From the NCBI GenBank assembly GCA_027489955.1, contig JAIXYZ010000007.1, forward strand, positions 1 to 64,000: a stretch of 64,000 bases of DNA, in the 5' to 3' direction. A model generated the notes under the pieces. It searched no databases and was not told where the DNA came from. It saw nothing but the letters and a program-made list of their open reading frames with translations. The position numbers and the translations under genes are program-made. Position 1 is the stretch's first letter. Each line of letters opens with the position of its first letter. This stretch comes from Hyphomicrobiales bacterium. Lineage in GTDB: Bacteria; Pseudomonadota; Alphaproteobacteria; Rhizobiales; Beijerinckiaceae. Positions 9,369 through 17,658 of the stretch are shown here, in pieces.

Positions 9369-10787
9369 ATGAGGCGGATGCGGCGCGTGAAGATCCTGGC
9401 CACGCTCGGCCCGGCCAGCCAGGACGAGCGCACGATCGCCAGGCTCTTCGAGGCCGGCGCCGACGTCTTCCGCATCAACATGAGCCACACGCCCCGCGAG
9501 AGCGTCAGGGAGCGCGTGGCGACGATCCGCCGGGTCGAGCAGCGGTTCGGCCGCCCGGTCGGCATCCTGGCGGACCTGCAGGGTCCGAAGATCCGCGTGG
9601 GCGAGTTCGCCGAGGGCTCGGCGCGCCTCGCCGAGGGCGCCGCCTTCACCCTCGATTCGGACGAGACGCCCGGCACGGCGACGCGCGTGCGCCTGCCGCA
9701 TCCCGAGATCCTGGCCGCGCTGCGACCCGGGCACGCCCTCCTGGTGGACGACGGCCGCATCCGCCTCGTCGTCGAGGAGGCCGGGGACGGCTTCGCCCGC
9801 ACGCGCGTCGTCGTCGGCGGGACGATCTCCAACCGCAAGGGCGCAAGCTTCCCGGATACGACGATCCCCGTCTCCGCGCTGACGGCCAAGGACCGGGCGG
9901 ACCTGGAGGCCGTCGTCGATGCCGGCGTAGACTGGGTGGCCCTCTCCTTCGTCCAGCGGCCCGAGGACATCGCCGAGGTGCGCAAGGTGACCCGCGGGCG
10001 CGCCTTCGTCATGGCGAAGATCGAGAAGCCCCAGGCCGTGAGCCGGCTCGACGAGATCATCGAGGCGGCGGACGGGCTGATGGTGGCCCGCGGCGACCTT
10101 GGCGTTGAAATGCCGCTGGAGCGCGTCCCCGGCCTGCAGAAGCGCATCACGCGGGCGGCGCGGCGCCTCGGCAAGCCGGTCGTCGTGGCCACGCAGATGC
10201 TGGAATCGATGATCACGGCGCCGGTGCCGACGCGCGCCGAGGTCTCCGACGTCGCCACCGCCGTGTTCGAGGGGGCGGATGCGGTCATGCTCTCCGCCGA
10301 GAGCGCGTCCGGCCAGCACCCGGTGGAGGCGGTCGCCACGATGAACCGCATCGCCGAGGAGGTGGAGGCCGATCCCGTCTACCGCACGATCATTACCGCC
10401 CAGCGCGCCGAACCGGAGCCGACCGGCGCCGACGCCATCGCCGCCGCCGCCCGCTCCGTCGCCGAGACGCTGGACCTGAAGGCCATCATCGCCTGGTCGT
10501 TCTCAGGGTCGACGGCGCTGCGCATCGCGCGCGAGCGGCCCCAGACGCCCGTGCTCGCCATGACGCCGAGCGTCGGCGTCGCCCGAAGGCTCTGCCTCGT
10601 CTGGGGCATCCACGCGATCACGACCGAGGACCTGCGGGACGTCGACGACATGGCCGAGCGATCCTGCTCCTTTGCCCGCGAGGCGGAATATGCGGGAACG
10701 GGTCAGCGCATCATCATCGTCGCCGGCGTTCCGTTCGGCACGCCCGGCGCGACCAACATGCTCCGCCTGGCCTATGTGCGGGACTGA
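9369..10787 (+). CDS. pyk: pyruvate kinase
   Basis: This 472-residue glycolytic enzyme converts phosphoenolpyruvate and ADP to pyruvate and ATP. It contains KILATLGPAS at the N-terminus, FRINMSH, the GILADLQGPKIRVG segment, the catalytic-lysine motif VMAKIEKPQA, the metal-site ARGDLGVEMP and the KPVVVATQMLESM helix, followed by the C-terminal domain (DAIAAAARSVAETL, ATNMLRLAYVRD). It is 30 bases downstream of the DUF1036 gene and likely cotranscribed with it. The stop codon faces the convergent hydrolase gene. Confidence 0.97.
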   Translation: MRRMRRVKILATLGPASQDERTIARLFEAGADVFRINMSHTPRESVRERVATIRRVEQRFGRPVGILADLQGPKIRVGEFAEGSARLAEGAAFTLDSDETPGTATRVRLPHPEILAALRPGHALLVDDGRIRLVVEEAGDGFARTRVVVGGTISNRKGASFPDTTIPVSALTAKDRADLEAVVDAGVDWVALSFVQRPEDIAEVRKVTRGRAFVMAKIEKPQAVSRLDEIIEAADGLMVARGDLGVEMPLERVPGLQKRITRAARRLGKPVVVATQMLESMITAPVPTRAEVSDVATAVFEGADAVMLSAESASGQHPVEAVATMNRIAEEVEADPVYRTIITAQRAEPEPTGADAIAAAARSVAETLDLKAIIAWSFSGSTALRIARERPQTPVLAMTPSVGVARRLCLVWGIHAITTEDLRDVDDMAERSCSFAREAEYAGTGQRIIIVAGVPFGTPGATNMLRLAYVRD

Positions 10788-10816
10788 GACGGCACTCCGG
10801 GCCTGAGCCTTTCCGC

Positions 10817-11848
10817 TCAGCGCGCCGCTGCGTCTCCCCTGCCCGCCAGTCCGTCAACGATGCGGCCGATCTCCGTCGCGACGAGCTCGGGATCGGCGAA
10901 TTGCGGCTGGTGCCCCACCCCCGGCATCACGATCAGCCGGGCTCCGGGGATCTGCCGTTTCAGCGTCAGCGAATGGATCGTCGGCGACACGATCGAATCG
11001 GTGTCACCGGTGATGATCGTCGCCGGCACCGCGATCTGCCCGTAGCGCGCCTGCTCGGCCTCGACGAAGGACATCAGACCCGCGATGTCCTGGGCATTGG
11101 CGCGGAAGACCGAGGGACGCAGCAGCAGCCGGATGCGGGCATCCTCGACATAGGTGGCGGGCATCGCCTGGGGCGCGAACACGGCCTTCGCGCCGGGCTC
11201 CAGCAGCGCGGCGGCGGCCGGCACCGCCAGCGTCTGCGAGAAGAGCCAGCCGGTCATGCTGCTCGCGGCGGCGGTATAGTACCAGGCGATGCCGCCCGGC
11301 CAGGGATGGCTGACAGGCGACAGCAGGACCAGCCCCCCGGCGAGGTCCGGCCGGTCCAGCGTCAGCGCCAGCGCGACGATACCGCCGAAGGAATGGCCGA
11401 CCACGATGGGCCGCTTCACGCCGAGCTGGTCCAGCGCCGCGCCCAAGGCCCGCGCCTGCCGGCGGGGCGAGGACTGGCCGTCATCCGACCGCTCGCTCCA
11501 GCCATGGCCCGGCCGGTCGATGGAGATGAGGCGGTAGCCGGCGCCCAGGACCGGCGCCATGACGCTCATAGGGTCGGTGGCGTTGCTGGACGCGCCATGG
11601 ATGAACACGATCGTGGCCCGCGGCTCGCCGGTCGCGGGGCCGCGCTCGATCACGTGCAGCCGCGTCCCGTCCACCGTCAGGAAGCGACCCTGCGGCGGAA
11701 GCGCCACCTCCACGCGGGCCGCGATGAAACGGGTCGTCGCGACGAGCGCCGCCACGATCGCCAGCAGGGCGACGGCCAGACCGTAGATCACGGCAAACAC
11801 CCGCCCGCGCCGGGGCGCTCGGGTCCGCAGAAGCTGCGCCTCAGCCAT
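10817..11848 (-). CDS. membrane-anchored alpha/beta hydrolase
   Basis: The 343-residue product has one N-terminal transmembrane helix (VFAVIYGLAVALLAIVAALV) followed by an alpha/beta-hydrolase domain. The oxyanion segment FIHGASSNATD, the nucleophile elbow GHSFGG and the final His in MPGVGHQPQF complete the expected triad. The substrate is unknown; the anchored layout suggests the domain sits at the periplasmic face. The ATG at 11848 is preferred over a TTG 15 bases upstream because AAGG stands six bases before it. It converges on pyk with a 29-base gap. Confidence 0.85.
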   Translation of the reverse strand: MAEAQLLRTRAPRRGRVFAVIYGLAVALLAIVAALVATTRFIAARVEVALPPQGRFLTVDGTRLHVIERGPATGEPRATIVFIHGASSNATDPMSVMAPVLGAGYRLISIDRPGHGWSERSDDGQSSPRRQARALGAALDQLGVKRPIVVGHSFGGIVALALTLDRPDLAGGLVLLSPVSHPWPGGIAWYYTAAASSMTGWLFSQTLAVPAAAALLEPGAKAVFAPQAMPATYVEDARIRLLLRPSVFRANAQDIAGLMSFVEAEQARYGQIAVPATIITGDTDSIVSPTIHSLTLKRQIPGARLIVMPGVGHQPQFADPELVATEIGRIVDGLAGRGDAAAR

Positions 11849-11901
11849 GTCATGCCTTCGCAAGTCTCATGGAATGGATACGCGCGGGGACCGTCGGGGG
11901 A

Positions 11902-12549
11902 TCAGAGATCCCGGCCCTCGACGTCGGGAGAGAGGCGATCGACGCTTTTGCGCACCGTCTCCAGGAAGGGGTGAACGGCCAGCGCGCGACGATAGGCGGC
12001 GACGGCGTTCTTCTCGTCGCCATAGGCCTGGAAGATGATGCCGACGCCCGCGAGCGCGTTGAAATGCCTCGGCTCGCGCCGCAGCGTCTCCTGCAGGTCC
12101 AGCATCGCGCGCTGGTAATCGCCCAGGGTGAAGAAGGCCGTGGCGCGGCGGCTCCAGGCCTCGGCCCAGTCGGGCTTGAGCGCCAGCGCCCGGTCAAGAA
12201 GTTCGATGGACAAAGGCACGTCGCCGCCGGAGATCGCGGCAAGCGCGCGCGACATCAGCAGATCAGCGGTGTCGCTGCCGGAACGCTGCCAGATGCGCTC
12301 GATGCGCAGGGCCAGTCCCTTGGCCGCGGCCTCGTCCTTGGTCGCGGCGAGCTGGTCCAGCAGTTCGGCCGCGCCGGCGGGACGGGCGATCGCCGTGGAG
12401 CGACGGGATTGGGGATCGCGCTCCTGCCGGGCCTGAGCCATCGCCTCTCCGGCAAGGGTCGCGGCAAGGGTCGCGGCCATGGCCAGAGCGAGCGCGGCAC
12501 CGGCAATGGTGCGAAGGACAGTCAGCGCGGCAGCGGTCGTGTTCGCCAT
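11902..12549 (-). CDS. secreted TPR-repeat protein
   Basis: This 215-residue protein begins with a signal sequence (AGAALALAMAATLAATLAGEAMAQA). About three tetratricopeptide repeats follow (LLMSRALAAISGGDVPLSIE; WAEAWSRRATAFFTLGDYQR; HFNALAGVGIIFQAYGDEKN). TPR domains mediate protein-protein contacts, and no enzymatic motif is present. The ATG at 12549 was chosen because it puts the signal peptide at the N-terminus. It precedes the hydrolase gene in the same direction with 53 bases between them, so the two may share a transcript. Confidence 0.82.
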   Translation of the reverse strand: MANTTAAALTVLRTIAGAALALAMAATLAATLAGEAMAQARQERDPQSRRSTAIARPAGAAELLDQLAATKDEAAAKGLALRIERIWQRSGSDTADLLMSRALAAISGGDVPLSIELLDRALALKPDWAEAWSRRATAFFTLGDYQRAMLDLQETLRREPRHFNALAGVGIIFQAYGDEKNAVAAYRRALAVHPFLETVRKSVDRLSPDVEGRDL

Positions 12550-12675
12550 GACCGCGATGATAGGCTGCCGAAAACGGCATTCAAGCGGCGGCATGCCATC
12601 GGTGGCGGCGATACACGCAAACGTGCGGGACGAGGCCGGGCGGACAGGCGCGGCGAACGCCGTGTGGAGCGCATG

Positions 12676-12697
12676 AAAAAACCCCGCCGGAGCGGGG
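12676..12697 (-). terminator. intrinsic terminator after rpmJ
   Basis: Read on the minus strand, a 6-bp stem (CCCCGC / GCGGGG, 4-base loop) is followed by six T residues. It ends the short rpmJ transcript and isolates it from the TPR gene downstream. Confidence 0.85.
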
Positions 12698-12726
12698 CTT
12701 TGTCGATACGCGAGACCGGAGCGGTC

Positions 12727-12852
12727 TCAGCCCTGGCGGGCCTTGTAGCGCTTCTGGGTCTTGTTGATGATGTAGATGCGGCCCTTGCGACGGACCAGCT
12801 GGTTGTCGCGATGGCGGTCGCGCAGCGACTTCAGCGAGTTGCGGATCTTCAT
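12727..12852 (-). CDS. rpmJ: 50S ribosomal protein L36, type B (zinc-free)
   Basis: A 41-codon gene reads [20 protein letters not shown] and continues [21 protein letters not shown]. This is the Cys-lacking (YkgO-like) form of L36, a small protein of the large ribosomal subunit; the zinc-binding C4 motif of the type A form is absent. A GGAG Shine-Dalgarno lies seven bases upstream of the ATG and an intrinsic terminator lies just downstream, so it is a one-gene transcript. Its position near pyk and DUF1036 is common in Hyphomicrobiales. Confidence 0.96.
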   Translation of the reverse strand: MKIRNSLKSLRDRHRDNQLVRRKGRIYIINKTQKRYKARQG

Positions 12853-12989
12853 CGGTCTGCTCCGGCGGTCCGGCGCGGAGCCGGCCTATCTGATCTAAAA
12901 TGGAAGGCGCGCCGGTCAGGCGCGCGTTGCCGGGTGTATAGCCGACTTCGCGGCAGATGCAAGCCTCAAAGCATGCGGGAGAGGGCCGC

Positions 12990-14114
12990 TCAACCGATCC
13001 GGTAGCGCTGCAGCCGGTCCATGTCGAGCGTCACGCCCCACCCGGCGCCCTCCCCGGCCGTGTAATGCCCGTCCTGCAGCGGACCGCGGTCCACGATCAT
13101 GCCGTGGAACAGCGGATCGCGGTCGGGATGGTGGGTTTCCACATAGGTCCGCCGCGTCGCCGATCCCACCAGATGGATGCCCAGATGCGGCTCCCCGTGC
13201 TGCGCCATGGCGATGCCCTTGAGCGCGGCGAACCCGGCCACCCGGCGCCATTCGGAGGCGCCTCCGCCCCAGCTCGCGTCGAAATTGCAGATGTCGATGG
13301 CGCCCGTTTCCATCAGCTGCGCGCATCCGCGGCCGGAGATTTCCGACTGCCCGGCGCAGATCGCCATGCCGGTCACCCTGCGGACATGGGCATCGTCCTC
13401 GCTAGCATTGCGCCAGCCGCACGGCTCTTCCAGCCAGCGAAGGCCCATGCCCTCTACAAGGCGGCAGAAGCGGACGGCCCGCTCGCGGTCCCAGGAGCGG
13501 TTGGCGTCGGCCGCCAGCACGAAGTCCGGCCCGACGGCCGCGCGCGCGGCTTCCACCCGGGCCGCATGATGGCCGGGATCGCCACCGACCTTGAACTTGC
13601 AGCCGCCAAGGCCCAGCGCCTGAAGCTCGAGCATCTCCTGCGCGAACGCCTCAGGCGAGGAGGCGGCATCGTAGCCGGCATTGGCGAGCGTGCGCAGCGT
13701 CGGGCGGGAGGCGCCCCAGAGGCGATGAAGCGGCAGACCGGCCGCCTTCCCGGCAAGATCCCACAGGGCGCAGTCGACGGCCGACAGGGCGCGCACCGCC
13801 GGCCGGATATCCCGGTCGATGCGCGCGGTCACCGCGTCGGCGGCCAGCCAGCAGCCGTCGATGTCCGCTGTGTCCCGTCCGGCCAGCAGCGGCGCGATCT
13901 CCGCCTCGACGATCCGCGCGACCGTCTCCGCCATCCCGGTCTCGCCGGACGCGTTGAGCGCTTCGCCGACAAGGCCGCCGGCATGGACGCGCGTCAGCGT
14001 CGCCGTGCGGTGGGTGACGGTGTAGCCGGGGCCGGCGAAGGCGCGCGGCAGGGGAATGGCGAAGGGAATGGCCTCGATCCGCCCGATGGACAGGACCGGG
14101 CGCGCCAGGCTCAC
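12990..14114 (-). CDS. mandelate racemase/muconate lactonizing enzyme family protein
   Basis: This 374-residue member of the enolase superfamily has the base motif KxK (KFKVGG). The metal ligands lie in ADANRSW, WLEEPCGW and ICAGQSE. The opposite-face Asp (NFDASWGGG) and His (QHGEPHLGIH) of the mandelate-racemase subgroup are also present. Such enzymes abstract the alpha-proton of carboxylates, giving racemisation or dehydration of hydroxy acids. Its GTG start at 14114 overlaps the TGA of the alcohol dehydrogenase gene (GTGA) and has GGAGG nearby. It is the last gene of the tcuA-type operon of cluster A. Confidence 0.88.
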   Translation of the reverse strand: MSLARPVLSIGRIEAIPFAIPLPRAFAGPGYTVTHRTATLTRVHAGGLVGEALNASGETGMAETVARIVEAEIAPLLAGRDTADIDGCWLAADAVTARIDRDIRPAVRALSAVDCALWDLAGKAAGLPLHRLWGASRPTLRTLANAGYDAASSPEAFAQEMLELQALGLGGCKFKVGGDPGHHAARVEAARAAVGPDFVLAADANRSWDRERAVRFCRLVEGMGLRWLEEPCGWRNASEDDAHVRRVTGMAICAGQSEISGRGCAQLMETGAIDICNFDASWGGGASEWRRVAGFAALKGIAMAQHGEPHLGIHLVGSATRRTYVETHHPDRDPLFHGMIVDRGPLQDGHYTAGEGAGWGVTLDMDRLQRYRIG

Positions 14115-15262
14115 CAGGCAGCCTCCAGGAGCGCGGCGATGTCGCCTTCGGTCACGTCCTGGCGCGGATTGAAGCTCATGCCGGGTTCGCGCAGGACACG
14201 TTCGGGCAGGAGCGGAAGCACCGTCCGGTCGAGCCCACTGTCCCGCAGCCGGGAGGGAAGTCCGAAGGGCCGCGCCAGGTCCCGCACGGCCGCCGCCAGG
14301 GCGTCCGGCCCGTCGACCCCGACCTTGGCCGCCAGCGGCGCCAGGAAGGCCCACCCCTCGCGAGCGTTGAAGCCGATGACATGGGGCAGCATCACCGTGT
14401 TCGCCACGCCGTGCGGCACACCGACCGCGCCCAGGACATGGCACATGCCGTGATGGAGCCCCGTGCGCGCGTTGACGATGGAGCGACCGGCGAGGTTGGC
14501 GCCGACCAGCAGCGTGCGATACGCGTCCCGGTCGCCGGCGGCCAGCGCCTTCAGGCCCTCGGCTAGCATGTCGAACCCGGCGAGCGCCAGGTGGCCGGAG
14601 ATCGGGTCCCGCCCGCGGGAATAGAGCGCCTCGACGCAGTGCGCGATGGCGTTCATGCAGGTCGGCACGAGGATGGCGTTGGGCACGCTTGCCATCGCGG
14701 CGGGGTCGAGCACGATCAGCGAGGGGAAGACGCGCGCGTCGCGGAACAGGCGCTTCTGGCCGCCCTCGTCCTTCTGCCCGAAGCCAGGCGTCAGCTCCGC
14801 GCCCGAGGCGGTGCTGGGCACGGCGACGATTGGCGGCGCGCCCCCGCCCATGTCGCCCGCGAAAGGCGGACGCCGGCCCGTACTGCCTGCGGAAATCGGC
14901 TTCAGGTCCCCGCCGGTCGCCAGCCACAGGGCGATGCCCTTGGCCTGGTCCGAGGACCCGCCGCCGCCGATCGCGATCAGGCAGTCGGCGCCCAGCGATC
15001 GCGCCAGGGCGGCGCCACGCGCCGCAGCAGCGAGCGTCGGGTGGGGATCGACCTCTCCGAACGTCCCGGCATGAAGCGGGCCGAGCGCCGTGGAGATGCC
15101 CTTGGTGAAGGGAGAGGCCGCCTCGCGCGCGCTGCACACGAACATAGCCCGGGAGAGCCCGGCCGCCTTCAGTTCGTCCCGCAGCGTCGCCCCGGTGTCC
15201 TGCGTCAGGATGGTGCGCAGGCGCGGCCCGTCGAAGCGGAAGTCCTCGGGATGGACAGTCAT
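14111..15262 (-). CDS. iron-containing alcohol dehydrogenase / maleylacetate-reductase-like
   Basis: This 383-residue group III dehydrogenase contains the NAD(P)-binding GGGGSSDQAKGIA, the metal-site helix CMNAIAHCVEAL and the His-rich GLHHGMCHVLGA followed by VPHGVANTVMLP. The LHHGxCH pattern is closer to maleylacetate reductases than to ethanol dehydrogenases. It probably reduces an oxo- or enol-acid, or oxidises a hydroxy acid, with NAD(P)H. The ATG at 15262 overlaps the TGA of the PrpD-family gene (ATGA), so translation is coupled. Confidence 0.85.
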   Translation of the reverse strand: MTVHPEDFRFDGPRLRTILTQDTGATLRDELKAAGLSRAMFVCSAREAASPFTKGISTALGPLHAGTFGEVDPHPTLAAAARGAALARSLGADCLIAIGGGGSSDQAKGIALWLATGGDLKPISAGSTGRRPPFAGDMGGGAPPIVAVPSTASGAELTPGFGQKDEGGQKRLFRDARVFPSLIVLDPAAMASVPNAILVPTCMNAIAHCVEALYSRGRDPISGHLALAGFDMLAEGLKALAAGDRDAYRTLLVGANLAGRSIVNARTGLHHGMCHVLGAVGVPHGVANTVMLPHVIGFNAREGWAFLAPLAAKVGVDGPDALAAAVRDLARPFGLPSRLRDSGLDRTVLPLLPERVLREPGMSFNPRQDVTEGDIAALLEAAW

Positions 15263-16650
15263 GGAGCGCCGATCCAGCCGGTGGAGCCTTCCGTCTCCAG
15301 CGTTTCGAGCCGCGCGAAGTGACGCTCCGCCGCGTCCCTCGCCATCGGGCCGGCGGCGAGCCGCATGAACTTCTCGTGGCGCTGGGCGGGCGTGAAGGGC
15401 TGGGCGGGCGTTCCGGGGATCGTGTCGACCGCAAGCCCGAGGGTGCGCCCGTCCGCGAGCGTGACGGTGACGTCCGCCGCCCAGGGGTCCCGCCCCGGCG
15501 ATGGCGGCGCCGCGACCAGGTCGATCCGGCTTGCCAGGTCCAGCACCTGCGCATCGGCCAGGGCGGCGCCATGGAAGTGCCGCGGATCGGCGATCTCCCG
15601 CAGCAGGGCCACCGCGACGCAGAAGGGAATGCTGTACTGGGCAAGCCCCATGTCGGCCGGGCGCGGGATGTTGTGCAGCTTCGCCGCCTTGGCCGAACAC
15701 GCGACCTCGATCCGGGCGATATCCCCGGCGTCGAAGCCGTGCCTTGCCTTCAGCGCCGTCACCGCCTCGACGGGGGCATGCGCGGTGATGTGGCAGGGAT
15801 AGCGCTTGAAGCAGAGCCGGTCGCTCTCGAACATCGTGCCCAGATCGCCCGCGAGCGCGGCAGGGTCGGCCTGCGCGCAGAAGACGGCAAGGAAGCCGAA
15901 GCCGCCGTCGAGCACGGATGCCGGGCCTGTCATGCCCTTGGCCGCGAGTTCGGCGGCGACGACGCCGCTCTCCGCCGCGCGCGCCAGATGCAGCTTCTTC
16001 ACCATGGAGCCGTCGCCGGAGCGGGCGAATTCCAGAAGGCCGGATGCGAGCGAGCCCGCGATGCCGAGCGCCCTTGTCATGGCCTGCGCATCCAGCCCCA
16101 GCAGCCGGCCGACGGCGATGGCGGCGCCGAACGGACCGGTGAGACCGGGAGCATGGAAGCCCTTCGTCTCGCAGGAATGATGCGTGGCCCGGCCGATGCG
16201 GAACATCACCTCGAGCCCGGCGGCGACCGCCTCGATCAGCGCCGCCCCGCTGGCGCCGCTGCGCTGGGCGACCGCCAGGGCGGCGGCCACGACCGGCGCG
16301 CCGTGGACGCCGGCGCCGGGCTTGCGCAGGCAGTCATATTCGATGGCGTGGCTGAACAGGCCGTTGAGGAAGGCTGCGGTCGCGGCGCTGGTGCGCCGGC
16401 CCGTCCCGTCCAGGATGACGCTGGAGCCGCCCGTGCCCAGCCCCTCCGCGTAGGCAAGGCCGATGCGGCTTGGCTCCCACGCCGATCCGCCGGTGCAGAC
16501 GCCGACCGTATCGAGGATCGCCTCCCGCACGCAGGCGAGCGTGCGCGGGGGCAGGTCGGCGAGCTTCAGGGATGCGGCATAGGCCGCCAGAACCGGGGCG
16601 GCCGGATCATCGCCTGCCGCCGCGACGGCCTCGTCTCCTCGCAGGGCCAA
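15259..16650 (-). CDS. MmgE/PrpD family protein (copy 1)
   Basis: The product is 463 residues with the two-domain MmgE/PrpD fold. An all-helical domain carries FLNGLFSHAIEYD, GFHAPGLTGPFGAAI and LHLARAAESGV, and a C-terminal domain includes FKRYPCHITAH. Characterised members are 2-methylcitrate dehydratase, cis-aconitate decarboxylase and iminodisuccinate epimerase, so the reaction here is only a family guess: lyase or isomerase on a polycarboxylate. The start is a TTG preceded by GGGAGAAG at good spacing; no ATG is available nearby. It lies 24 bases after the lyase gene in the same operon. Confidence 0.88.
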   Translation of the reverse strand: MALRGDEAVAAAGDDPAAPVLAAYAASLKLADLPPRTLACVREAILDTVGVCTGGSAWEPSRIGLAYAEGLGTGGSSVILDGTGRRTSAATAAFLNGLFSHAIEYDCLRKPGAGVHGAPVVAAALAVAQRSGASGAALIEAVAAGLEVMFRIGRATHHSCETKGFHAPGLTGPFGAAIAVGRLLGLDAQAMTRALGIAGSLASGLLEFARSGDGSMVKKLHLARAAESGVVAAELAAKGMTGPASVLDGGFGFLAVFCAQADPAALAGDLGTMFESDRLCFKRYPCHITAHAPVEAVTALKARHGFDAGDIARIEVACSAKAAKLHNIPRPADMGLAQYSIPFCVAVALLREIADPRHFHGAALADAQVLDLASRIDLVAAPPSPGRDPWAADVTVTLADGRTLGLAVDTIPGTPAQPFTPAQRHEKFMRLAAGPMARDAAERHFARLETLETEGSTGWIGAP

Positions 16651-16674
16651 GGCGCTTCTCCCTAAAGTCGGCCG

Positions 16675-17619
16675 TCAGAGCGTGGGATGGGCACCGTTGG
16701 CGCCGTTGCCCTTGCCCTTCTCCTTGGCGGATGCGTCCGCCTTCGGCAGGGCATAGCGCTGCTCCTGCTCATCGTACCATGGCTTGCCCACGAGGCGCTG
16801 GCGCTCGCGGAAATCCACCAGCAGGTCTTCGGCTCCGGCCAGCGAACCGTTGGCATGGAGATGCGAGAGCACCTCCTGCATCGCCCGCATGGCGGCCTGG
16901 AGCGCGGCGTTGGCATAGAGCACGACGCTGAACCCCATCTCCCGCAGCCGCGCCGTGTCGCTCATCGGCGTCATGCCGCCCGCGACGAGGTTGACGATCT
17001 GCGGGACGGGAATGTCCTTCGCGATCCTGGCCATGTCCTCCAGCGAGGTCGGTGCCTCGACGAAGGTCACGTCCGCGCCCGCTTCCACATAGGCGTGGGC
17101 GCGCTCCAGCGCGTCCTCGATGCCGTTGCAGGCGATGGCGTCGGTGCGCGCGATGATCTGGAAATTCTCGTTACCGCGCGCGTCGACGGCCGCGCGGATC
17201 TTCATGACCATCTCGGCGGACGGGATGATGCTCTTGCCGGTGAAGTGACCGCACTTCTTGGGGAAGTCCTGGTCCTCGAGCTGGATGGCGCTCGCGCCGG
17301 CCCGCTCCAGCACCTTCACCGTCCGGCCCACATTGATGGCGTTGCCGAAGCCGGTATCGGCATCGACGATGAGCGGCACCGTGCACGCGTCGCGGATCGT
17401 GGCGACATGCTGGGCCAGCTCGGTGAGGGTGATGAGCCCGATATCCGGCGTGCCGAGATAGGAGTTGGTCACCCCGGCGCCGGTCACGTAGACGGCCTCG
17501 AACCCCACATCCTGCGCGATGCGGGCGGCGAGCGCGTTGGACGCGCCGGGCACGATGGACGCGGCGCGGCGCGCGAAGAAGGCGCTGAGCCGGGCGTTGA
17601 GTTCGGTCTGGTCGCTCAT
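16675..17619 (-). CDS. isocitrate lyase/PEP mutase family lyase
   Basis: This 314-residue TIM-barrel protein carries the superfamily signature KKCGH (EDQDFPKKCGHFTGK), the Mg-binding VDADTGFGNAINV and IARTDA. The Cys of KKCGH is the general acid in true C-C bond lyases (isocitrate, methylisocitrate and 2,3-dimethylmalate lyases), and its presence argues against phosphonomutase function. The predicted step is retro-aldol cleavage of a 2- or 3-hydroxy polycarboxylate into an oxo acid and a smaller acid. It lies between the tcuA-like and PrpD genes. The lysine-rich C-terminal tail (KEKGKGNG) is unusual. Confidence 0.88.
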   Translation of the reverse strand: MSDQTELNARLSAFFARRAASIVPGASNALAARIAQDVGFEAVYVTGAGVTNSYLGTPDIGLITLTELAQHVATIRDACTVPLIVDADTGFGNAINVGRTVKVLERAGASAIQLEDQDFPKKCGHFTGKSIIPSAEMVMKIRAAVDARGNENFQIIARTDAIACNGIEDALERAHAYVEAGADVTFVEAPTSLEDMARIAKDIPVPQIVNLVAGGMTPMSDTARLREMGFSVVLYANAALQAAMRAMQEVLSHLHANGSLAGAEDLLVDFRERQRLVGKPWYDEQEQRYALPKADASAKEKGKGNGANGAHPTL

Positions 17620-17658
17620 GGGTGGACGCGTCCCTCGATCGGCGCGGAAGCGCGGGCC

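Noticed and set aside
12990-15644. One 884-codon minus-strand frame running from inside the PrpD gene to the end of the enolase-superfamily gene
   Set aside because: Only its last 374 codons encode a protein family; the first part is another frame of the PrpD and dehydrogenase genes. The real gene starts at the GTG at 14114.
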